Positions 16,124 through 23,768 of a stretch of 38,831 nucleotides of DNA are shown piece by piece. The stretch is from Blastomonas sp. CACIA14H2 (lineage in GTDB: Bacteria; Pseudomonadota; Alphaproteobacteria; Sphingomonadales; Sphingomonadaceae). The notes beneath the pieces are model-generated. The model saw only the letters and a list, made by a program, of their open reading frames with translations, did no database searches and was not told the origin of the DNA. The stretch spans positions 1 through 38,831 of the forward strand of contig AYSC01000039.1 in the NCBI GenBank assembly GCA_000503195.1. The letters are read 5' to 3'. Position 1 is the first letter of the stretch. Each line of letters begins with the position of its first letter. A program made the position numbers and the translations under genes.

Positions 16124-16576
16124 TCATCCGATTCGCCGCGCCATCAGGACGCCGATGGCCATGACGATCATCCCGCTCACCCGCAGCGCCGTGAGCGGAC
16201 TGCGAGGGACGCCGAAAAGGCCGAAATGATCGATCATCGCGGCGGCGACGATCTGCCCCAGCAGGACGAGGAACACCGCATTTCCGATGCCGAAGCGCGG
16301 TCCGATCCAGGTGACCGCAAGGACGTAGAAGGCAACGAATGCACCCGAGAAGAACAGGTGCGAAGGTGCAGCGCGCAGCCTAGCCATATCGGGCAAACCC
16401 ACCACGCCCGTTGCTGCGACGGCGATCAGCAGCGCGGACAGGAACAGGATGACCGATGCCGCCGCCGGATTGCCCAGCCGGACACCGAGCTGTCCATTGA
16501 GCGCCGCCATGACCGGAATGCCGATTCCGGTCAGCAGCATGATGATCGAATAGCCGAGAGCCGTTCCGCTGGGCAT
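16124..16576 (-). CDS. YdcZ/DUF606-type DMT family transporter
   Basis: 150 residues, very hydrophobic, with about five membrane segments: residues 7-25, 38-60, 72-92, 98-116 and 127-146. GIGIPVMAALNGQLG near the N terminus and the repeated small-residue helices fit the DUF606 (YdcZ) group of drug/metabolite transporters, whose members are about 140-150 residues and presumably dimerise. The substrate is unknown. The start lies 6 bp after the DUF4893 stop codon, so the two genes are almost certainly cotranscribed. Confidence 0.85.
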   Translation of the reverse strand: MPSGTALGYSIIMLLTGIGIPVMAALNGQLGVRLGNPAAASVILFLSALLIAVAATGVVGLPDMARLRAAPSHLFFSGAFVAFYVLAVTWIGPRFGIGNAVFLVLLGQIVAAAMIDHFGLFGVPRSPLTALRVSGMIVMAIGVLMARRIG

Positions 16577-16582
16577 GCCCGG

Positions 16583-17173
16583 TTACCGCATCGGCCGCAG
16601 ATCGATGATGTCCATCGTCGATTCGTAATAGGGTCGCGGGAAGACGATCCGCCAGTGATCCTTTCCGATCCGCTCGACCGTACCGGCAAGATCGCGCTCC
16701 TTGTCCTGGCCATAGGGCACCAGACCCTCGTCATCGCCGAGCATCAGCGACCCCAGGAACACGCCGCTGCGCCGCGTATCCGCATGGAGATAGCCCACCG
16801 GCCGCTGCGATCCGGTGAGCTTGACGAACTGCCGCTTGTCGCCGGTGCCGTAAATGGCACAAATGAAGTCCGGATAGGCGATAAAGCTGAGAAACTGCCC
16901 ACCCAGCTTGTGCGTGGCGCAAAGATATCTGCCCTCGGGCGGCAACGGATCGTCGAGCCGCCGGTCGGGATCGTAGAGCAGCGCATTCTTCGCCAGTTCG
17001 CCCGCATATTCGGACGCGCGCACCTCCCGGAGCGCGGCGGCAAAGGTCGCATCGCGCTGCTTCAGCCGTTCGGCATCGGCGGGGGTCGCGATATCTTGCC
17101 AGCGTTCGGCCAGCGCCGCGCCGCCTGCCGACAGCAGCGCCATTCCCACCAGTGCCTTCCAACCTGACAGCAT
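16583..17173 (-). CDS. Secreted DUF4893 protein
   Basis: 196 residues with a signal peptide (MLSGWKALVGMALLSAGGAALA, cleavage after residue 22). Conserved blocks I associate with DUF4893 are WQDIATPADAERLKQRD, LPPEGRYLCATHKLGG, the TGSQRPVGYLHADT segment, FLGSLMLGDDEG and DHWRIVFPRPYYES followed by DIIDLRP. The domain has no known activity and is best known from sphingomonads. ATG at 17173 has GGGAG 7 nt upstream; the longer ATG at 17212 lies inside the patatin gene's end and is unlikely. It lies 22 bp downstream of the patatin stop codon and 6 bp upstream of the transporter gene. Confidence 0.85.
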   Translation of the reverse strand: MLSGWKALVGMALLSAGGAALAERWQDIATPADAERLKQRDATFAAALREVRASEYAGELAKNALLYDPDRRLDDPLPPEGRYLCATHKLGGQFLSFIAYPDFICAIYGTGDKRQFVKLTGSQRPVGYLHADTRRSGVFLGSLMLGDDEGLVPYGQDKERDLAGTVERIGKDHWRIVFPRPYYESTMDIIDLRPMR

Positions 17174-17195
17174 CAAGCCTCTCCCGATCCGGCGC

Positions 17196-18350
17196 TCATT
17201 TGTGCGGCGCAAGGTCGAACGCGGCGGTCTTTCCGTCCAGAATGTTCTGCGCCAGGATATCGCCCTTCTGCATCGTCGCGCGCACCGCGTCTATGCCCTG
17301 TTGCCAGTGCACCTCCATGGTCGCGCGCGAGAATTCGAAATCGCGCATCCCGCTTTCCCATTTCTGCACCTTGTAGATCAGGTGAACGATGTTGACCGCG
17401 TTGTCGTTCACCAGCGCACGCATCCGCTGCACGTCGGGCTGCGAGCACATGTCGGACGGCAGCATCGAGAGCACGTTGCGCAGCGCCGCATGCTCCTTGC
17501 GCAGCTTCAGATAATAGTCGGTGACCTGGCGGGTGCGGCTGGAATAGCGGATGTCCTTTTCGCGGCTCATCACATCGGCAAACTTGGTTGGCACCTCGCC
17601 GCGCGCCGGGAAGAGATCGACTTGGAAGGCAAGCATGTCGCTGGTCTGGTTGTCGAGCACATAGGCCAGCGGCGTGTTGCTGACGAGGCCGCCATCCCAG
17701 TAATATTTGCCGTTGATCTCGATCGGCGGAAAGCCTGGCGGCAGCGCGCCCGAGGCGAGCACATGCCGCGCGTCGATGGTCTGCGGTCCCTGCGGATCGC
17801 GCGTGTCGAAATAATAGAAATTGCCCGATTCGACGTTCACCGCGCCCACCGACAGGCGCACCGGGCCGTTGTTGAGCCGGTCCCAGTCGACGAACCGGTC
17901 GAGCGTCTTGGCCATCTCGCTGGTATCGTACATGCTCACGGCGGCGGGGGTGCCCGGCCAGGCAAAGGGCGCGGGGATCAGGTGCGGCCGGAAGAATCCG
18001 GGCACGCCGACCGTCGCGGCCATGGCCGCACCCGCGAAATGGTTGATCTCGCGCAGCGCGTCGCTGTCGCCCCAGACGAAATCGGGCGCGCCCGAGGTGA
18101 CCAGCTCCCAGAACTCGCGCAGCCGCTGGCAGGCGACATGCGGCTCGTTGCCCGCGATGATCGCCGAGTTGATCGCGCCGATCGAGATGCCCGCCACCCA
18201 GTCGATCCGCACATTCTGGCGAATGAGCTCGCTGAACACGCCCGCCTGATAGGAACCGAGCGCCCCGCCGCCCTGCAACAGCAGCGCCACGGTCGGCGGT
18301 AGCGGCACGGCGGCCGATTGCAGGTCCATCTCGTCAAGCGATGCGGGCAT
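17196..18350 (-). CDS. Patatin-like phospholipase with DUF3734 domain
   Basis: 384 residues. The patatin domain has the oxyanion-hole motif LQGGGALGSYQ (25-35), the nucleophile elbow GISIG with Ser56 and the catalytic Asp219 in YYWDGGLVSN, so both members of the Ser-Asp dyad are present. The C-terminal third (about 280-380), with PSDMCSQPDVQRMRALV, NIVHLIYK and FEFSRATMEVHW, matches the DUF3734 extension found behind many proteobacterial patatins. Lipid acyl hydrolysis, perhaps on the inner membrane or on stored lipids, is the family role. GGAG 8 nt upstream supports ATG at 18350. First gene of the minus-strand cluster, divergent from the zinc peptidase. Confidence 0.93.
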   Translation of the reverse strand: MPASLDEMDLQSAAVPLPPTVALLLQGGGALGSYQAGVFSELIRQNVRIDWVAGISIGAINSAIIAGNEPHVACQRLREFWELVTSGAPDFVWGDSDALREINHFAGAAMAATVGVPGFFRPHLIPAPFAWPGTPAAVSMYDTSEMAKTLDRFVDWDRLNNGPVRLSVGAVNVESGNFYYFDTRDPQGPQTIDARHVLASGALPPGFPPIEINGKYYWDGGLVSNTPLAYVLDNQTSDMLAFQVDLFPARGEVPTKFADVMSREKDIRYSSRTRQVTDYYLKLRKEHAALRNVLSMLPSDMCSQPDVQRMRALVNDNAVNIVHLIYKVQKWESGMRDFEFSRATMEVHWQQGIDAVRATMQKGDILAQNILDGKTAAFDLAPHK

Positions 18351-18491
18351 TCCAGTTTCTCCAGCACATGGGGGCAGCGCATTTATGCCGCACTGCACAA
18401 TAGACCAGTTCACGCAAAAATCGATGGTGCTAAATCGCACCTTCCGGTGTTACTGTTCGAAGCCAAGCCGCAAAAGGGAACAGCGCCGGTC

Positions 18492-19370
18492 ATGAAGCTC
18501 GACGATTATCGCACCAGCGACAATATTTCCGACCAGCGCGGCGGTTGCGGAGGTGGCGGTTTCAACCTGCCGATCGGCGGCGGCAAGATGGGGATCGGCA
18601 CGGTCATCATCCTGGGCATCGCGGCGCTCGTCTTCGGCATCAACCCGATGGACCTGATGCAGGGCGGTGGTCTGCCCGGCGGCGCGCCGGTGGCGACGCA
18701 GCAGGGCGGGCAGAACGCGGCCCAGAGCTGTGCTGTCGATGAAAAGAGCAAGTTCAGCTGTCAGGTGCTCGCCAGTACCGAGGACACCTGGGGCGCGATC
18801 TTCCGCGAACAGGGTCAGCAATACCAGCCCGCCACGCTGACCTTCTATGACCGCAACGGCCGCTCGGGCTGCGGCGCGGCGCAGAGCGCGATGGGACCGT
18901 TCTATTGCCCGGCGGACAATGGCATCTATCTCGACACCAGCTTTTTCGACGAGCTCGCCACGCGCTTCCAGGCGGCTGGCGATTTCGCCCAGGCTTATGT
19001 CATTGCGCATGAGGTCGGGCACCACATCCAGACGATTACCGGCCGTTCGAACGAGGTGCGCCGCGCGCAACAGGCTGCGAGCGAGGCTGACGGCAACGAG
19101 CTTCAGGTGCGCATGGAGCTCGAGGCGGATTGCTATGCCGGGGTCTGGGCGGCGCGCAACCGCGATCGCATCGAGCCGGGCGATATCGAGGAAGGGCTGA
19201 CCGCCGCCAATGCGATCGGCGACGATACGCTGCAAAAAGCGGCGGGACGCAGACCGGTTCCGGAGAGCTTCACGCACGGCACCTCGGCGCAGCGCATGGC
19301 CTGGCTCAAGAAGGGCTTGACCAGCGGCGATCCGGCGCAGTGCGACACGTTCAGCGCGGCACGCCTGTAA
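18492..19370 (+). CDS. Neutral zinc metallopeptidase (YpfJ type, PF04228)
   Basis: 292 residues. A short cytoplasmic Gly-rich N terminus (RGGCGGGGFNLPIGGGK) leads to one membrane segment near 34-50, then a periplasmic domain. The zinc motif HEVGHH gives His173, Glu174 and His177. The family pattern also shows in FYCPADNGIYLDTSFF upstream and ELEADCYAGVWA downstream, the latter providing the third ligand region. Paired cysteines (80, 90, 127, 139) could form disulfides. The ribosome-binding site is weak (AGGGA 14 nt upstream), so the start rests on family similarity. Divergent from the patatin gene over about 140 bp. The physiological substrate is unknown. Confidence 0.92.
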   Translation: MKLDDYRTSDNISDQRGGCGGGGFNLPIGGGKMGIGTVIILGIAALVFGINPMDLMQGGGLPGGAPVATQQGGQNAAQSCAVDEKSKFSCQVLASTEDTWGAIFREQGQQYQPATLTFYDRNGRSGCGAAQSAMGPFYCPADNGIYLDTSFFDELATRFQAAGDFAQAYVIAHEVGHHIQTITGRSNEVRRAQQAASEADGNELQVRMELEADCYAGVWAARNRDRIEPGDIEEGLTAANAIGDDTLQKAAGRRPVPESFTHGTSAQRMAWLKKGLTSGDPAQCDTFSAARL

Positions 19371-19468
19371 GGCAGAGGGTTGCGGCTTGGGCGCAGCCTT
19401 TGCCCGGATGGTGCGTATGCGCTTGCAACAGGTACCCTGACCGGGTGCCGAACCACAGGGGAAGACTT

Positions 19469-19996
19469 ATGCGCCGCACCGTTACCGCTTTTGCCACTCT
19501 GGCCGTGATGGCCTCTGCCCTGCCCGCCGCCGCCCAGAACCAGGCGGCTGACAAGCCCAGGACAACCGAAAAGATGGCCGAGGATGTCGTCACCCAACCG
19601 GCGCAGGATGTCGGGATCGACAAGAAGGACATTCCGGAAAACCTGCTGCGCATCCAGGACAAGCCCTATTCGCTCGTCGGCATCAAGACCTGCGCGCAGA
19701 TCCGCAGCGCGATCGGCGACATGGACGCGGTGCTGGGCGAGGATCTCGACGTGGTCAACGAGGCGAGCCGCGACGAGAAGCGCAAGCAGACCGCAGGCCG
19801 GGTCGGCGGCATCATCGTCAATTCGATCATCCCGTTTCGCGGCGTGATTCGCGAGATTTCGGGCGCAGCGGCGCAGGAGCGCCGTTATAATGCCGCCGTC
19901 TATGCCGGCGTCGTGCGGCGCAGCTTCCTGAAGGGCGTCGGCCTGCAGCGCGGCTGCAAATATCCCTCGGCCCCCGAGCCGACTGCGGTGAAATAA
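19469..19996 (+). CDS. Small secreted protein of unknown function
   Basis: 175 residues with a clear signal peptide (MRRTVTAFATLAVMASALPAAA, cleavage near 22). AGGGGA lies 6 nt before the ATG. The mature protein is polar; the blocks KPYSLVGIKTCAQIRSAIGDMDAVLG and GRVGGIIVNSIIPFRGVIREISGAA (given here only as landmarks in two segments) suggest a short amphipathic or membrane-inserting glycine-rich stretch around residues 110-130. Two cysteines (about 73 and 167) could pair. I do not recognise a family beyond similar hypothetical proteins in sphingomonads. It follows the zinc peptidase by 98 bp and may be independently transcribed. Confidence 0.8.
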   Translation: MRRTVTAFATLAVMASALPAAAQNQAADKPRTTEKMAEDVVTQPAQDVGIDKKDIPENLLRIQDKPYSLVGIKTCAQIRSAIGDMDAVLGEDLDVVNEASRDEKRKQTAGRVGGIIVNSIIPFRGVIREISGAAAQERRYNAAVYAGVVRRSFLKGVGLQRGCKYPSAPEPTAVK

Positions 19997-20018
19997 ACTC
20001 AGCCCTTGATGAAATGCC

Positions 20019-20105
20019 GTTCTCCGGCGAAAGGCGGAGTCGAGGAGCGGGGTGGCACCAAGCCGCCTTTCCGGATTCCGGCTGTCGCGGGAAGGCGGCA
20101 ATGAC
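20019..20105. repeat. Degenerate dispersed palindromic repeat
   Basis: The stretch with TCTCCGGCGAAAGGCGGA (20021-20038) followed by GGTGGCACCAAGCC, and a closing TTCCGGATTCCGGC segment, aligns by eye with the repeat embedded in gspG (22437-22518), which reads TTTTCCGGCGAAAGCCGGA and then GGCTGGCACCGCGCC. It lies between the small secreted protein gene and the oxidase gene. I interpret it as a decayed copy of the same dispersed element. Confidence 0.6.
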
Positions 20106-20122
20106 ATCAGGGTGGGCACAAC

Positions 20123-21289
20123 ATGCGACGTTTTCCGGTGCGGCGGCTGGGCGATTGCCACACGGTCGATGATTTCCGAGAACTCGCGCGCAGGAAGCTG
20201 CCCTACCCGGTGTTCCACTATATTGACGGCGCTGCCGATGACGAGGTGACGCGCAACCGCAATACCCAGGCTTACGAGGACTGCGATCTCGTCCCCAATG
20301 TGCTCGCGGGCGTTGCCGATATCGACATGTCGACCACGCTGATGGGCAGGCGGATCGACATGCCGCTGTTCCTCTCCCCCACCGCGCTGCAGCGCCTGTT
20401 CCACTGGCGCGGCGAGAAGGCGGTGGGTGCGGCGGCCGAGAAATTCGGCACCTTTTTCGGGATATCCTCGCTCGCGACGGTTAGCCTTGCCGAGATCGGC
20501 GAGAGCATTTCGAGCCCCAAGCTGTTCCAGCTCTATGTCCACAAGGACAAGGGGCTGAACGCCGCGCTGATCCAGGCGGCGAAGGATGCCAAGTTCGATG
20601 CGCTGGCGCTGACCGTGGACACGATCGTCTCGGGCAAGCGCGAACGCTGCCTGCACACCGGCTTCACCTCGCCGCCACGCCTGACGCCCTCCTCGGCGAT
20701 CAGCTTCGCGACGCATCCGGGCTGGACGCTCAATTATCTGGGGCGCGAGCGCTTCTCGTTGCCCAATCTCGAAAGCCATGTCGCCGCCGGGACCGAGGCC
20801 GCGATCTCGGTCGCCGACTATTTCAACACGATGCTCGACCAGTCCATGGACTGGACAATGGCCGAGCAGATCCGCGCGGAATGGGGCGGCCCCTTCTGCC
20901 TGAAGGGTGTGATGAGCGTCGAGGATGCGCGCCGCGCGGTCGATATCGGCGCGACCGCGATCATGGTCTCCAACCATGGCGGGCGCCAGCTCGACGGCAG
21001 CCGCGCCCCGTTCGACCAGCTCGCCGAGATCGTCGATGCGGTGGGGGACCGGATCGAGGTGATCTGCGATGGCGGCATCACGCGCGGCACGCATGTGCTG
21101 AAGGCGCTGAGCGTCGGGGCCAAAGCCTGTTCGGGCGGGCGGCTGTACCTCTATGCGCTCGCCGCCGGCGGGCAGCGCGGGGTGGAGCGGACGCTCGCCA
21201 ATCTGCGCGGCGAGATCGAACGCGGCATGAAGCTGATGGGTGTTACGAGGCTCGACCAGCTCGGTCGGGGCAATCTGCGCTGGCGGTGA
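20123..21289 (+). CDS. FMN-dependent alpha-hydroxy-acid oxidase/dehydrogenase
   Basis: 388 residues, full-length TIM-barrel flavoenzyme of the LldD/glycolate oxidase family, which oxidises L-2-hydroxy acids such as lactate. Markers: PYPVFHYIDGAADDE at the N terminus, LFLSPTALQRLFHWRGE, LFQLYVHKDK, the lysine in FCLKGVMSVEDA, and VSNHGGRQLDG with catalytic His285. The phosphate-binding region of FMN is in VICDGGITRGTHVLKALSVGAKAC, here split for length. The substrate (lactate, glycolate, mandelate) cannot be fixed. The ribosome-binding site is weak. The stop codon directly abuts the gspH stop codon on the other strand. Confidence 0.93.
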   Translation: MRRFPVRRLGDCHTVDDFRELARRKLPYPVFHYIDGAADDEVTRNRNTQAYEDCDLVPNVLAGVADIDMSTTLMGRRIDMPLFLSPTALQRLFHWRGEKAVGAAAEKFGTFFGISSLATVSLAEIGESISSPKLFQLYVHKDKGLNAALIQAAKDAKFDALALTVDTIVSGKRERCLHTGFTSPPRLTPSSAISFATHPGWTLNYLGRERFSLPNLESHVAAGTEAAISVADYFNTMLDQSMDWTMAEQIRAEWGGPFCLKGVMSVEDARRAVDIGATAIMVSNHGGRQLDGSRAPFDQLAEIVDAVGDRIEVICDGGITRGTHVLKALSVGAKACSGGRLYLYALAAGGQRGVERTLANLRGEIERGMKLMGVTRLDQLGRGNLRWR

Positions 21290-21868
21290 CTATTTGGGGC
21301 GGGCGACCTCGCCGGTCGCGCTGATGACGATGCGGTCGCTGTTGGCCCCGCGCGCCAGCACCACGGTGACGGGCGTATTGGGGAGGCCGGTCGCATCGAA
21401 CCAGAAGCGCGCGCGGCCCTGGTCCTCGGGCTTCTGTTCGCCTTCACCCGTGTCGCCCTCGATCCGCGCGATCGTGCCCGGCTTCCAGTCCTGATTGGGC
21501 AGGGTGCGCGCGTCGAGCGGCACCCAGGCGCGATCCTGCCTCGCATCGAAGCCATAGCCCGACGGCGCGATCCACACCGCGATCGGGCGCGCGCTCACCA
21601 CCGCCTCGTCGCGCGCCGCCGCGACGCGCGCCGCAAAGCGGTCGGCATCCTCGGACAGCGCCGCGCTATCCCCCGGCAGCGCCAGCACCACCGCGCCTGC
21701 GACCAGGCCGATGATGAACAGCACGATGAGCAGTTCGATCAGGGTGAAGCCCTGCTCGCCCTTACTCTTCCCACGCCGCTCCGCGTGGCGGGCCGCTTCC
21801 CTCTCCCGGCGGGAGGGGGAGGGAGGCGCGAAGCGCCGAAAGGGTGAGGGTGAGGGTGACACGGCCAT
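21290..21868 (-). CDS. gspH: Type II secretion minor pseudopilin GspH with enlarged leader
   Basis: From ATG 21868 this is 192 residues. The type IV pilin-like motif G-FTLIELLIVLFIIGLVAGAVV has the prepilin peptidase site after Gly40 and Glu45 at mature position 5, followed by a globular GspH domain with DADRFAARVAAARDEAVVSARPIAVW. Mature pseudopilins cap or build the T2SS pseudopilus. The leader is about 40 residues, rich in Pro, Ser and Arg, and is encoded by a palindromic repeat, whereas pseudopilin leaders are usually about 6-15 residues. GGAG lies 3 nt upstream of the ATG. A GTG at 21988 would extend the leader through a second repeat. Last gsp gene here; gspI-M do not follow. Confidence 0.85.
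   Translation of the reverse strand: MAVSPSPSPFRRFAPPSPSRREREAARHAERRGKSKGEQGFTLIELLIVLFIIGLVAGAVVLALPGDSAALSEDADRFAARVAAARDEAVVSARPIAVWIAPSGYGFDARQDRAWVPLDARTLPNQDWKPGTIARIEGDTGEGEQKPEDQGRARFWFDATGLPNTPVTVVLARGANSDRIVISATGEVARPK
21771..21860. repeat. Palindromic repeat inside the gspH leader region
   Basis: Successive palindromes: CCACGC/GCGTGG (21771-21776, 21783-21788), CTCTCCC with GGGAGG around 21801-21816, and GGCGC/GCGCC (21825-21829, 21833-21837), followed by GGGTGA triplet-like repeats to 21859. The GC-rich palindromic run is read in frame as the Pro/Arg-rich leader of GspH. It ends about 20 bp before the codons of the prepilin peptidase site. Confidence 0.7.
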
Positions 21869-21881
21869 CAACTCCTCTCCG

Positions 21882-21962
21882 TCATTCCCGCGAAAGCGGG
21901 AATCCCGCTTTGCCACTCCCGTCGGCGGGCAAAGCGGGGCCCCCGCCTGCGCGGGGGTGACG
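21882..21962. repeat. Dispersed palindromic repeat between gspG and gspH
   Basis: Contains CCCGC/GCGGG (21887-21900) and CCCCCGC/GCGGGGG (21940-21946, 21951-21957) with GTCATTCC at one end and GGGTGACG at the other. This is the familiar GTCATTCCCGCGAAAGCGGG-type repeat of sphingomonads. It fills most of the gap between the gspG stop codon (22015) and the gspH ATG (21868) in an operon whose other genes overlap or nearly touch. Confidence 0.75.
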
Positions 21963-22014
21963 AGGGAAAGAGGCGGTGGCCTAACCACGTGCCCGTTGCC
22001 GTTTCAAAAACAGA

Positions 22015-22548
22015 TCACGCCCCATCGGCCGTGATGTCCGCATTCTCCGCCTCGCCGCCCGGTGCGCCGTCGGCGCCCAGCGAATAGAGGTCGAACGCAC
22101 CGGTCGTGCCGGGGCTGACATATTGGTACGGGCGGCCCCAGGGGTCCTGCGGCAGCTTCTTGATATAGCCGCCGCTGCGATAGCGGCCCGGCTGCGCGAG
22201 CGTCGGCGGCGCGGTGACCAGCGCGTTCAGCCCCTCCGCCGTGCCCGGATAGGCCAGGTTGTCAAGCCGGTACATTTCGAGCGCCTGAGAGAGCGTCGCG
22301 ATGTCGCTGCGCGCCTTTTCGGTCATCGCCTTGTCCTGGCTGGGCAGCACGTTGATGACGACAATGGTCGCGAGCAGGCCGATGATGAAGATCACCACCA
22401 TCAGTTCGACCAGCGTGAAGCCACGTTCGCCCTTGCGCGAACGTGCCCCGGCGAACGCCGGGGCCCAGAGCCCCAGGCGCGGTGCCAGCCGCTCTGGATT
22501 CCGGCTTTCGCCGGAAAACGGCCTGGATTTGAACAGCATATTCAACAT
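22015..22548 (-). CDS. gspG: Type II secretion major pseudopilin GspG with enlarged leader
   Basis: 177 residues. Prepilin motif G-FTLVELMVVIFIIGLLATIV has the cleavage site after Gly43 and the conserved Glu at mature position 5. The mature part shows GspG hallmarks: KARSDIATLSQALEMYRLDN, YPGTAEGLNALV, KKLPQDPWGRPYQY and DLYSLGADGAPGGE, the last holding the calcium-site region. GspG builds the periplasmic pseudopilus. The ATG at 22548 has GAGGAA well spaced upstream and lies 11 bp after the gspF stop codon. The 43-residue leader is far longer than usual; residues 11-35 are the translation of a dispersed palindromic repeat. Cleavage would remove it entirely. Confidence 0.94.
   Translation of the reverse strand: MLNMLFKSRPFSGESRNPERLAPRLGLWAPAFAGARSRKGERGFTLVELMVVIFIIGLLATIVVINVLPSQDKAMTEKARSDIATLSQALEMYRLDNLAYPGTAEGLNALVTAPPTLAQPGRYRSGGYIKKLPQDPWGRPYQYVSPGTTGAFDLYSLGADGAPGGEAENADITADGA
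22437..22518. repeat. Palindromic repeat read in frame inside the gspG leader
   Basis: Nested palindromes: CCCCGGCG/CGCCGGGG (22446-22453, 22456-22463), CCAGAG/CTCTGG (22465-22470, 22492-22497) and CCGGC/GCCGG (22501-22505, 22510-22514). This is the sphingomonad-type dispersed repeat, with degenerate relatives at 20019-20105 and 21882-21962. Here it is translated as roughly residues 11-37 of pre-GspG, upstream of the cleavage site. Confidence 0.8.
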
Positions 22549-22559
22549 GGGGTCTTCCT

Positions 22560-23768
22560 CTAGAGTCCGGTCAGGTTCTGAAGCTGCAGGATCGGCAGCA
22601 GGATCGACAGGATGATCAGCGCGACCGCCCCGCCCATCACCACGATGATCGCCGGCTCGAGCAGCGCCATCGCGGTGGTCGTGAAATTGCGGAACTCGCG
22701 CTCCAGATAATCGGCGGCGCGCTCGAGCATGATGTCGAGCTGGCCCGCGCTCTCGCCGCTGGCGACGAGATAGACAAGCAACGGCGGAAAAGTCCCGGCA
22801 TTGCGCAGCGCGGCAGACAGCGAGCCGCCCGAGCGGATCGCCTCCACCGCCTCTTCCAGCGCCTCGCGCAGCACGCTGTTGCGCACCGTGCGGGTGGTGA
22901 GCTTCATCCCCTCGAGCAGCGGCAACCGGCTCTGCACCATCGTCGCCAGCGTTCGCGCCAGCCGCGCGGCGTTCATGTCGCGGATCAGACGGCCGATAAA
23001 GGGCAGTTTGAGCAGCAACGTATCGACCCGGTACTTGAACGCGGGCACCTTCATCGCGCGCCAGAAGGCGACCCCTGCGAGCAGCATCGCCGCCAGGATG
23101 GCCCACCACCAGTCGGCAAGGAACGCCGAAATGCCGATGACGATGCGCGTGATCAACGGCAACTGCGTCTGCGCATTGTCGAACTGTTCGACCACGCGCG
23201 GCACCACCGAGATCATCAGCCCCGCGACTACGCCCAGCGCCACCAGCGCCAGGATGATCGGATAGGCGAGCGCGGAGATGAGCTTGCCGCGCACCTCGGC
23301 CTGCTGTTCGAGCAGCATCGCCAGCCGCTCGGTGATCACCGGCAGCGAGCCCGAGCTTTCGCCCGCGCTGATCATCGCGCGATAGAGCGGCGGGAAGCTG
23401 CGCGGCTCGCGCGCCATCGCCTCGGCGAGCGACTGGCCCTCCATCACCCCGCCATGCACGTTGATCAGCACCGCGCGCGCGTTCGCCTTTTCGGTCTGGC
23501 GGCTGATCGTGCGCAGCGCCTCTTCGAGCGGGCTGACCGACATCAGCGACGACATCTGGCGGGTGAACAGCGTGAGCTGCTTCGGGCTCAATCGCGCGGT
23601 GGCATCGCGCGACAGCAGCGGCTTGCGCGGCGGCGCGGGCGCGACACTGACGATATGGAAGGACTTGCGGATGAGCGCGGCGCGCGCCTGCGCGTCGGAC
23701 GCGGCGGAAATGCGCCCTTCCCGCTCGCGCCCGGCCGCATCGATCACCCGATAGGCAAAGTCAGCCAT
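22560..23768 (-). CDS. gspF: Type II secretion inner-membrane platform protein GspF
   Basis: 402 residues with the N-terminal cytoplasmic region opening MADFAYRVIDAAGRE, two GspF domains (about 68-190 and 270-392) and three membrane segments near 168-189, 219-236 and 371-393. The conserved AGESSGSLP and ASGESAGQLD motifs, one in each domain, are intact. GspF is the polytopic platform that couples the GspE ATPase to pseudopilus assembly. The start codon overlaps the gspE stop region by 8 bp; gspG follows after 11 bp. Confidence 0.96.
   Translation of the reverse strand: MADFAYRVIDAAGREREGRISAASDAQARAALIRKSFHIVSVAPAPPRKPLLSRDATARLSPKQLTLFTRQMSSLMSVSPLEEALRTISRQTEKANARAVLINVHGGVMEGQSLAEAMAREPRSFPPLYRAMISAGESSGSLPVITERLAMLLEQQAEVRGKLISALAYPIILALVALGVVAGLMISVVPRVVEQFDNAQTQLPLITRIVIGISAFLADWWWAILAAMLLAGVAFWRAMKVPAFKYRVDTLLLKLPFIGRLIRDMNAARLARTLATMVQSRLPLLEGMKLTTRTVRNSVLREALEEAVEAIRSGGSLSAALRNAGTFPPLLVYLVASGESAGQLDIMLERAADYLEREFRNFTTTAMALLEPAIIVVMGGAVALIILSILLPILQLQNLTGL

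Noticed and set aside
14816-17167. Long plus-strand open frame opposite the M20, transporter and DUF4893 genes
   Set aside because: Its translation has no family motif, while the opposite strand encodes three genes with clear signals and ribosome-binding sites.
19133-21094. Long minus-strand open frame across the zinc peptidase, small secreted protein and oxidase genes
   Set aside because: It spans three real genes plus a repeat and has no recognisable domain; a GC-bias shadow.
21869-21988. Extending gspH to the GTG at 21988
   Set aside because: No ribosome-binding site precedes it and it would translate a further dispersed repeat; ATG 21868 has GGAG upstream. The option is kept as an open question in the findings.
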